Shown here one piece after another: positions 55,876 through 64,000 of a DNA stretch of 64,000 nucleotides. Source of the DNA: Hetaerina americana (Eukaryota; Arthropoda; Insecta; Odonata; Calopterygidae); NCBI GenBank assembly GCA_022747635.1, contig JAKTNV010000008.1, forward strand, positions 196,501 through 260,500, written 5' to 3'. Below the pieces are notes generated by a model, which was not told where the DNA came from, did not search any database, and saw nothing but the letters and a program-made list of their open reading frames with translations. The position numbers and the translations under genes are program-made. Numbering within the stretch: position 1 is the stretch's first letter; each line of letters opens with the position of its first letter.

Positions 55876-56769
55876 TAATAGTAATAATCAGTCTAAGCAA
55901 TCCACACTCCGTTCAGCTACAAGGATCACTGTCCGATTCCAGTTCAAAACCGTTTCGTATTTGTTTTGATTTCGTTTGCTTCTGACGCTCTTTATATTTT
56001 ATTGAATAACTCAGGGGCACTCTAATTGAATCACAACTCAAAGCTTCTTCGAACAAAATAAATAAACAATCCTTGGCAACCATCATTTCACTTTACAACA
56101 CGTAATGAGATTGTTCACTTCATTGACTGGCGAAAATGAGGTATCATGCCAATGGAGACGAATGCCTTGTCGGCATGGGCCTTCTTTTGGGACGGAAGCC
56201 GAAGCTGTGAGAGGTAGTAGACGCACTCGTCTTCCGTTAATTTTGTTACTCATTGTTCATAATAGGGACGGTCTGTTTGATGTTAGGTGATTTCCCTTAG
56301 GTCAGGTTTCATAAACTCCCCGCTTAACCTCTTGGTAAATGATGAACTAAAAAGGAAAAAGCAGGTTTTACTTAAGTGCACGTGTTCCATGCTTGTATGC
56401 AATTTAATGCCTGCACGTGTATGTCCATTTGAACGTAACGGCATCAATGGCGATACTCCTTTCGGATGGAGGAAGTCACTGTCTTCCTTCCTCTGTTCCT
56501 GCCAGAGTTCCACGACAAATGACTAATGCAGTACTATTCATGTCACCAGTAATGTTTGCTGTTCAAGTAACAGTGATGATGGAAAAATAGCACCAAACCA
56601 TTATCGGTGGAATCGACGCCAGGTCCACAAACTGGTCACGCCTCCGCACAATGGCGCCCTCTTGTCAATGCTCAAAGTAGCATTCCATTTGAACGAGATC
56701 AATGAACAAGGTGAGTGTGCATTTAAGTGCATAGAAGTAACGTTCGCAATGGCCTCTTCTCGCCCGCAG
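55876..56769. other. Upstream flank or intron of the GAS2-like gene; no exon recognised
   Basis: AT-rich with no recognised element. It ends in a pyrimidine-rich tract and CGCCCGCAG acceptor at 56,769. Short frames at 56,287-56,526 lack support. Confidence 0.4.
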
Positions 56770-57078
56770 CAGCGGACGGTGGGCCCGCCGGGAGGAGAGC
56801 GATGACATCGTGGCGCACGGGGAGGGCCCGGCCCGCCTCGGGCACGTGGACCCCCGTGGCGGGCCCGCCCCCGACCACGGCGGCCCCCGCCACCAGCCCT
56901 GGGCAGCGGCTGTTCCTCCAACAGCAGGAGTACTCGACGGGACTGGTGCTGCCGCCCGGCGCCCCAGAGACGGAGGAGGAGTACGTCGAGTACTACCAAG
57001 GGCGCATCCTCTCCTCGCAGGAGATGCAGCTGTACCCGCTCAAGGAGGACCTCGCCGAGTGGCTCAACAGGACTCTCG
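56770..57078 (+). CDS. pigs: GAS2-like / pickled-eggs exon: proline-rich N-terminus and start of CH domain
   Basis: The exon is bounded by an acceptor (CTCTTCTCGCCCGCAG) and a donor (CTCG then GTAGAG); it ends in phase 1. An ATG at 56,802 could be the start, or the frame may enter from an upstream exon, since it is open across the acceptor. The first part is Pro/Ala/Thr-rich (VAGPPPTTAAPATSPG), then an acidic stretch (ETEEEYVEYYQGR), then LYPLKEDLAEWLNRTL, the first helix of the calponin-homology domain as in GAS2 proteins, which link actin and microtubules. The exon is much more GC-rich than its surroundings. The family assignment rests on this helix and the next exon. A spectraplakin is less likely because the sequence fits the single-CH GAS2 type. 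Confidence 0.8.
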
Positions 57079-57369
57079 GTAGAGCCAAACACCGCCGCAT
57101 TCCTTGGTCTATTGTACATATTTACTAGCACATCACATGGGTGATCCTAGAAATCGTTTCTATTTTCCCTCTCCTCATCTATTTCCGAAAAGAGCAACTC
57201 CATTCCATTTCGAGAGATGAGAAACTAAGAAACAAATAGAAATCATTGAGGTGCAATTCATCAGGGAAAGTAATGGGACATGCATTGGATAATTATGAAG
57301 TTTTAACATACCTTGGGGAAGAAGGGATTATCTATTATCCTGAATCCCTCATAAACAAAAGAACTGAAA

Positions 57370-58070
57370 GACATGCTTATACTCCCAAGCCTTCCTCCAC
57401 CGCAGAAACCCACCATCTTTCAATTTGTACCACATAATTCTCTGGCCTAGATTCTCTGAGATTGATCCTAAAAGACCTCAACCCTATCCTAAAAAACCAT
57501 AATTCCACCACCAAACTTTTCCACAAATGCCCCTCCATTACTTTCAAATGACCCGCCAAATTATCAGATCTCCTGAAATTAACCAATCCACTCCTTAAAT
57601 TTCCACCCCATCCCAAGACCACTCCCATGCCCTGTAATGAACCTAGATGCAAAACGTCCTATTTTTCAAAACCCACATCCCATTCCTCTTCCGTCCGCTT
57701 GTTGTAACAATGTAGTTTACCTTCTGAAGTGTCAAATATGCCCTGCCTTTAAATTAGACAGTGTACCACACCCCTCAATATTAGAATCAATAACCACCGG
57801 GCCTCATGCAAGAATTCTTCCCTGATTGGCATGCTCCCGATCCCAAAACACACCTCTGAACACAACACTCCCTTTGAGAAATGTGATAGTGTCTCCACTT
57901 TAGCATCCCTCTCACCCTCTGACCCTCCACTGACACTCAAAATATTGGAGCAGGCCTTTATCTGGCTCCTGGATTCTTGCAATTACCCAAGTATTAATAT
58001 TAGACATATATATTTACCCATTTCTTCACATATTTTCATCCCCCCTCCGCTCCCAACACCTTCCATATGA
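57370..58070 (+). mobile_element. PLE fragment: Cys-rich and GIY-YIG-like endonuclease region
   Basis: Read with frame shifts: a Cys motif (CNEPRCKT, 57,632-57,655), NNVVYLLKCQICPA (57,698-57,745), RINNHRASCKN-like bases near 57,790-57,815, then HTSEHNTPFEKCDSVSTL and LTLKILEQAFIWLLDSCNYP (57,851-57,980). This order (Cys cluster, VYLL-x-C-x2-C, R-x-NNH, LEQ...L) is that of PLE GIY-YIG endonucleases. Part of the YIG block is deleted. It is a dead fragment inside the host intron. Confidence 0.65.
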
Positions 58071-58139
58071 TTCCCACGCTTCTAAATATTATTTATACTG
58101 ACTCTCATACCCCATTCTATCGCACTGAATTTCCAATTC

Positions 58140-58345
58140 ACTCAGCAATGCTTGCAACCCCTGACTGACAAACTAAGGTTTGGTCATCAGCAAACCTAAC
58201 TGATTTTACGAATTCTCCGCCCACTTTCATTCCTACTTCCAGTTCTTCCCATGCCTCTTTAATCATTTCTTCTTCATACAAGTTGAACAGCAGCAGTGGT
58301 AATGGACAACCCTGCCTTAGGCCTGTTCCTAAAACTACCCATCTG
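58140..58345 (-). mobile_element. RTE-like LINE RT fragment
   Basis: The minus strand matches 54,930-55,130: GLRQGCPLPLLLFNL, then EEEMIKEAWEELEVGMKVGG, then VRFADDQTLVCQS. FADD is intact here. Only about 200 bp remain. Confidence 0.85.
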
Positions 58346-58456
58346 ACCTCTTCATTCCACTCTCACATCTGAGCAGTAGTCTTGAAACAGGTGCAGGCAG
58401 CAAATGAGTCGCTGTGTTCCTATCCCTTTTCCTTATATCTGTTTCTATATAAATGA

Positions 58457-58458
<2 letters not shown>

Positions 58459-58520
<62 letters not shown>
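58459..58520. repeat. (TA)n microsatellite
   Basis: About 31 TA units by direct reading, in the host intron. Confidence 0.95.
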
Positions 58521-58524
<4 letters not shown>

Positions 58525-59759
58525 TGCACATGCATCATATGTCTATAACTTAATGGTTTGCATGGCACAGCTGAGTGGCAGGTGGTGTAGTGATAGTTTA
58601 TGTGGATATTGAAGGGTGTATTGGATTGCCTAACAAAGAAGGATGGGTAGAGTTTGCAGATTACATTGCTGAATAGTGGAGAGGAGAGAATTGTTGAGTC
58701 CTAAAGGGAGAGAAAGAGGGGTGATGATGAAACAGGTTTGATACATGGGTCTATGTCCAGCTCTCTGTGGAGATTTGTGAGGTTTAGAGAATTAAGATTT
58801 GGATTGATTGGTGTTCACGACATGAGATAGATTGGTAGTAATTTTAAATCGGACAGAGGGGCATTTGGGGTAGCCATTGTTTTTCATTGTTCAGAATAGA
58901 GGAAATATCTTTAAGGGTGTTCTGAGTGCCTGGGATGCTGTGCTGATGGAGGGGGTATAAGTGTTGTTATTTTAGGATGGATTGGGTCCATAGCATTATC
59001 TATGGGTTCAAAGGGGTTTTTTTGTGTCCATGATAAAGGAGTCGTGATACTGTTGTTTATTGGTTGGTTTTATATGGGCCAAGGTGTGGAATTTTTTATC
59101 GCGGAGATATATGGAAATTGGTAAGTGGAGGTGAATGTGGAAGAAGAGGTAGTGTCTAGGTAGGATGCTTAAAGCGAATCAATCCTGTTTGGCCAGAGAA
59201 GGAAAGCATTACCAATGTTCCTTAACCAGAAGAGGGGTTAGAGGGGTTGCAGGAAAGTTGTATCAGGGAAGGAACTTCTTCCCAAGGAGTATAAGGTAGA
59301 GGTTTGTGCATGTACAGCTGACTCCCATCCCCTCCCACAGCCCATTATTATAATTGCAGAGCCTATCACTTGCCTCTGATATTCATTTTGGAATGAGAAG
59401 GGGTTGTATGCTAGTTAGGATGAGGTGAGAGAGATTCGGATGAAATAAAGTGCTGTGAATATGTGGTTCTGGATGATAGATAGATTGATAGTCGTCTTTA
59501 TTTTGGGGCAAGATTGAGACTATAGAGTCTCGTCCACCACCCAACCCCTCGTCACACTAATTATTATATAGATTACACAAATTATACATAAACAGCAATG
59601 AAATTAATACTTATAATATCATAGGGCTAATATACAGCAACATTAGTTGCCTAGATAATAATAACTTATTGAAATGAAATGAAATAAATAAAACAGTTTC
59701 TGGCATAACTTGGTGGAAATTCTTCATATTGTACTTAAAATTAAACCACTTGGCCTTTC
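58521..59759. other. Unassigned intronic DNA, G/T- and purine-rich
   Basis: No exon recognised. The stretch 58,620-59,330 is A/G-rich on plus and may be PLE-derived. At 59,470-59,520 a GATAGATTGATA tract next to CGTCTTTATTTTGG looks like a retroposon tail read in reverse. Confidence 0.3.
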
Positions 59760-60200
59760 CACGTAGAAAATTTTTTTTATTTACGACCTAGGTTTTGTTA
59801 TGGTATAACATCATCAGGTAAAAATACAAGTCAAAGACAGTATAAATATGTCTGGACGGAGGGAAAGAGGAGGGAGAGGGGAAAGCAAGGATTGGTTGAG
59901 GTTGAGGAGGAGGATTGGTAATATTGATAAACTAGTAGACTGGGAGAAGGAATTAATACATTAAAAAAAAATTACATTGTTGAAAAAAGTTTTGCTAGGC
60001 ATCGATTAGTTGGCAGAGGAGTGGGGGAATGGGTAATGCGAACTGCACTGGGTAATTAGGTGATTAAATAGCAGGCTGGGAGGAGTTACTACATTGTTGA
60101 AAAAGTTTTGCTTGTGTCAGTTTAGTTGGCAGATGGGCGAGGAAAATGCAATAACGGGGAACGTGAAGGGTAAAGAAATTTGTTGGTCAAAACATCTCCT
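59760..60200 (-). mobile_element. PLE terminal fragment
   Basis: It starts with the hammerhead-like motif and is followed by A/G-rich DNA like that at 50.68-50.83 kb (GGAGGGAAAGAGGAGGGAGA). Two related segments containing GAAAAAGTTTTGCT and AGTTGGCAGA recur at about 59,980-60,020 and 60,095-60,140. No coding domain. Confidence 0.45.
59782..59819 (-). ncRNA. Hammerhead-like motif with strong stem II, GAAA mutated
   Basis: On the minus strand: CTGATGA (59,811-59,817), a six-pair stem TGTTAT-ACC-ATAACA, then AAAAC instead of GAAAC, then CTAGGTC with GTC at 59,784-59,786, then GTAAATAAA. The stem is the best of the set; loss of the G should inactivate it. Confidence 0.45.
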
Positions 60201-60384
60201 TAATCCATGTGCTGAAGTATTTCTGATTGCTCTAGTGCATTGAGGCGGTGAACTATGGTGAATGACTTCTAGGCACTGCTTCTCTCAAATATTATCAGCC
60301 TTCCACGCCATGGTACACAGATCCCTATTCTATCCCCATGTCTAAAGAGAGCACTCTTAAAGAACACAGCATCATAAAACAGAT

Positions 60385-61565
60385 GTGGTGAACAATGGGA
60401 ATAGAGAAGTGTTAATTCATAAACTTTACTACAAGAAACTATCCCATATAGTCAAGTTGGCCTTGTATAGTTCTCCCACATCTACAGAAAACCAGCTCAT
60501 TCCAATAGTGACATGCTGTGACTTCAAACGACTGGTTGTATGTAGTTGTTCTGTGATGAGGGATAACAAGTTTTTGATTGCCTCTGGTATTTATTTTATG
60601 TATTCTATTGAGGCTATTGAAATCATTTGTAAAATTCTGAGGTGTTTTGTAATTTAGTATTTGGTAGAGTAATGACAGCATGAGGAGTTTCATGCAAGAA
60701 TCCAGGAATAGCCAGTTGAGTTTGTTAAAATATTCTGTCATGTGATCACTAATTTTCAAATTTTAAATGTAGCATACGCATTTGTTAAATGGCCTTTGTA
60801 GTTTTACCAACATCTCATTTGAAAGGTCTTGATACACTATGTTACCATAATCAAAGTGAGGATTAATGAGAGAAGAAACTTTGCGCTTTTTTAATGAGAT
60901 GGGTATAACATACTGATATTTCCTAAGGGAGTGGATGGATTGATTGACTCTTCTACAAGTTTGAAAAACTTTTGAAGACCATGAGAAATTTCAATCTATA
61001 AGGAGGCCTAGATTTTTAACAACATTCTTAAATGGAATGAGTGTTCCTTGAAGATACAAGTTGAATGGTTCAAATACAGCAATAGATTTTAGCAGTTTGG
61101 GATAGCCAATCAGTACAGCTTGCATTTTATTTGAATTTAGGCTGATGAAGTTTTGCGTGCTCCATCTTGCTATTTTACTGAGGTCAGTATTAATTTGTTG
61201 CATAGCAAGAGGAAGGTTATTGATTGTAGTTCTTAGATATATCTGGAGGTCATCTGTATACGGGTGATATTTGGAATAGGTGATAGGAGAGGTAGTGACA
61301 GAGAGATGAGAGGCCTTTAGGGTGAGTTTAGGTTTCATGTTTGGATTGAAGTGCAGAGGGATGCGATGTGATTTGTGGCCATGCTGATTCGGGTGTGCAG
61401 AGGGAGAGAGTTCTATTGGGTGGAGAAGGTTGATGGTGGATAGCTTTTAGGTGGTATGGTATGCAGGTAGGTATAGGTAGATTGTGTAGTAGGTAGGTTA
61501 TTGTAGGCAGGTAGGTGTTGGTAAGGATGAAAAATGTAAATAAATGTTTACTCCATGAAATCACA
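60385..61565 (-). mobile_element. CR1/L2-type LINE fragment
   Basis: Minus sense. The frame 60,991-61,338 carries YHPYTDDLQIYL (the polymerase motif, usually YADD, here YTDD) followed by INTDLSKIARWSTQNFISLN and SNKMQAVLIGYPKLL. After a gap the C-terminal frame 60,439-60,759 has KISDHMTEYFNKLNWLFLDS, then LLYQILNYKTPQN. Fingers and endonuclease are missing. The copy is degraded but more readable than its relative at 13.2-14.3 kb. Confidence 0.8.
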
Positions 61566-63141
61566 GTGCCAAAGGTGCATGCTGTTACGATGAAATGATA
61601 AATTTGACCATTAAACCATTCAGTATTTCAGCATTTAACCATTGATTGAGTTAGATAAGAGGTTTCTGCAAGTATTAATTAAGATAGGACTTGTTTAGGG
61701 AAAGGACTCATTCAAGATGCTAATATTTTGGCAGTTTTTAATTCTGCATGTACACTAGAAACCATTCTTGAAAGGGAAAACAGTAGTGAGTTGGAAATTA
61801 TGAGCAACTAACCTGAATTTCTGGTGTTTGACATCTTTGATGCTTCATACAAATTAATTCTAAGAAAATATATGATATGGTGCACCTCAGGAAAATATAC
61901 TAAAATTATAATAGTTGAATAAACGAAACAAATTATAGCAAGCATATAAACAAAACAAATATAAGGTAAAACAAATCCATAAATCGTTTTTGAATTAATA
62001 ACTTTTTTTTATAGTATTACAAGTTTAAAATTAACAAATTTTGCTTCAAAGAGTTTGATACTTGAATAAACAGGAGGGTCATGGCTTTTATAGTTTGTTT
62101 TGCAACAACAGCAAATAAAATATATTATTGCTTCTATTTTGGAAAATTTTGGACTGGATAGAAATATAGTATGCCAGAGTCAATCAACTATAAAGTCATT
62201 TAATTTCAATATGTTATGCAAATTTGATAAAGTTACGCCTGAGACAACAAATTTTATAAAGTATTATCTCAGTTTCCCTTCCCATTATCCTTGGCAAATG
62301 TCACAATACATTTCAAGTAGCATGAATACTTCTAAGTCTTTTTCTCTAAGCATGAACTCCTGACCTCCTCACCACAACATTATTTGCCACTCGTCACACA
62401 TTCTACACTCGTTCAAGCCATCCAAAACCCCCATTCTGTACCCCTCCCACTTTATTGCTTACAACGCTCTCCCAAGTGCCTAGGCCTAGACATAATCTTC
62501 AAATTCAAACTGTGCAAATCTATCAACTTCCACTGTCTTAATGTACTTTTTTGTCCCCTCTTTCCAGCCTCATATCATTTCTTCATTTGTCTTCCTTTCC
62601 ATCCATTTTATTTTTCATATAATCCTCAATGCACATGCACTTCTCAAAAGATTCTAATCTATGGCATACTCTTACCTCACAACTTTGGTTTCAGAACCTT
62701 ACAGTGCTGCCTCATGATAAGTCTTCCCTAGTCCTGCCTTTGTCTGGAGTCCCTGTCACCATTCCTTCCTCTTTGCAGGATGTTTTTTGGAAGACGCAAT
62801 CCATTTCTTTTAAATACAGCACAACTACTAAACTCACTTTTGTCCAAAATGCCACCCAAAATATTGAAGTGTTCCGTATGATTTGACATAAGCCATCTAA
62901 ATTTGATGCATAATTATAGCCTTGCTTTTTATTGACAACTTCTCAATTTAAATGAAATTTTCTTCAGGTACGTTTTGGTATTTTTCTGTTATAACTTAAT
63001 GCATTGTATAGCATGTAGGGTGGTAGCATGTTATGTAATATCAAAACTCTGCATTGTCCTTCTTTCATAATATGCTGATGTATTCGGCACTGTTGCATGC
63101 TGTTCTTCATTTGTCACCCCTGATTGTTCCTCTCATTGCAG
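61566..63141. other. Unassigned intronic AT-rich DNA
   Basis: No exon before 63,142. Frames at 62,100-62,886 have no family motif that I recognise. Confidence 0.35.
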
Positions 63142-63266
63142 AGATTGATTACATCACAGCAGAAAACTTCCTGGAAGCACTGGACAACGGCATGGTGGTG
63201 TGCCGACTGGCACAGGTCATCCAGGAGAAGGCCCAGCAGGCAGTTGAGGCGGGTAGATTCCCTGGG
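63142..63266 (+). CDS. pigs: GAS2-like / pickled-eggs exon: CH domain continuation
   Basis: Acceptor TTCCTCTCATTGCAG, donor GGG then GTGAGT. The first two bases complete a Glu codon with the last base of the upstream exon, then IDYITAENFLEALDNGMVV, then CRLAQVIQEKAQQA, then GRFPG. The LDNG-[MV]-V-x-C-x-L pattern is the second conserved block of the CH domain in GAS2-family proteins, which bind actin through CH and microtubules through a C-terminal GAR domain (outside this window). The exon ends in phase 0. Confidence 0.88.
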
Positions 63267-64000
63267 GTGAGTGAGTGAGGGAGATCTGTTCTTTATCATT
63301 TAACAAGTGTGGTAAGTTGAAATAGTCTTTGAAATAGGTTGCCACCACCTGCATTTTATTGAGTGAAATGAGATCTTTTGGTAATTTTATCATCACTTCA
63401 GGATTCCCTCTGACGTTTCATTTGCCACCATTTTCAGCAATTTCTTTCCAAGTGACAAATTTTGAAGTAATATCGATGAATTTATGCCTAAATTTTCTAA
63501 GATCCCACAGTTGTGAATAATATTTCATCATACTGATATATTTAGTTGAACTCCTTGCACTGAGTAAATAAATATACATCCATGACCTCCATGGTGGTAC
63601 TATGGGCAGTGGTTAACATTGTTTACTGATATCTGTATGCAAAAATAAATGAATAAATTATATACTTGTCAAATTATGCAATTAGTTTTTATTAAGGGTA
63701 ATCCACTTGCCAGTGCAAGTTTTCAATAGATCCAGTAGTTAGCACTACTACACTTCTAAGCCTATGACTCTAATCAGTAATTGAATCTAAATAAATGGCT
63801 CTAAATCAAGATTCGGTCTAAAACCTTTCATTTCAATAAAGCATTCATCAACTCCACATGATTCCCTACACTCTGTTCAGCATGCCTATCCTTGCCTCCC
63901 TTGCCTCCATTCATTCAGCCCTCTCTTTCACAGTCTTCAATATTCCATTGCCTCCCTTAATACACCTCTATAAATTACAAAAATCAGAGACATCAACGTA
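63267..64000 (+). other. pigs: Start of the next intron of the GAS2-like gene
   Basis: It begins GTGAGTGAGTGAGG. No further exon is recognised up to the window end. AT-rich, with a C/T-rich segment at 63,880-63,960. Confidence 0.6.

Larger units (their letters stand above)
57079..63141 (+). other. pigs: Intron of the GAS2-like gene, about 6.06 kb
   Basis: It begins GTAGAG and ends CTCTCATTGCAG. Phase 1 on both sides. The intron is filled with PLE, RTE-like and CR1/L2-like fragments and a (TA)n array, none of which shows a host exon. Confidence 0.75.

Overview
Organism. This is a eukaryotic window, most likely from an insect or another arthropod. No bacterial-type gene layout exists anywhere. 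The only host gene I can support has spliced exons with GT/AG borders. The rest is dominated by mariner DNA transposons, several LINE families, Penelope-like retroelements (PLEs), tRNA-derived SINE-like repeats and long AT microsatellites, a mix typical of large arthropod genomes. I cannot name the species.

Host gene. Two exons on the plus strand (56,770-57,078 and 63,142-63,266) join in phase and encode a proline-rich N-terminal segment followed by the first part of a calponin-homology (CH) domain of the GAS2 / pickled-eggs (pigs) type. The intron between them is about 6 kb and the gene runs off the right edge. A CpG-rich segment at about 40,140-40,437 ending in a consensus splice donor is a speculative upstream non-coding exon.

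Layout. 1-7 kb: GC-rich non-coding DNA plus three LINE 3' fragments. 7-16 kb: three internally deleted mariners, a SINE, and two minus-strand LINE fragments. 16-28 kb: the richest transposon cluster. It holds a LINE (family A, 17.7-22.3 kb) carrying three separate nested insertions (a mariner, a PLE, a family B LINE end) with readable target-site duplications, then a long-TIR mariner derivative, then a family B LINE with a good reverse transcriptase fragment that is itself split by another mariner. 28-39 kb: LINE tails, a mariner derivative inserted in a LINE tail, a PLE fragment with a GIY-YIG-like segment, and a minus-strand LINE. 39-53 kb: mariner remnants, a cluster of palindromes and (TA)n arrays at 43.5-44.4 kb, a perfect 20-bp hairpin at 45.16 kb, another family A LINE, SINE foldbacks at 51 kb and a 91-bp MITE. 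53-56 kb: the most complete LINE (RTE-like), with endonuclease and reverse transcriptase. 57-63 kb: the host intron, filled with PLE and LINE debris.

How the parts relate. The window is a record of transposition rather than a pathway. Three patterns stand out. (1) Hammerhead-ribozyme-like cores recur at PLE ends. (2) Two LINE families end in the same stem-loop with compensatory base changes. (3) Deleted mariners share one deletion junction, which points to amplification of a non-autonomous lineage. Boundaries of repeats were read by eye and are good to roughly 20 bp unless a target-site duplication is given.
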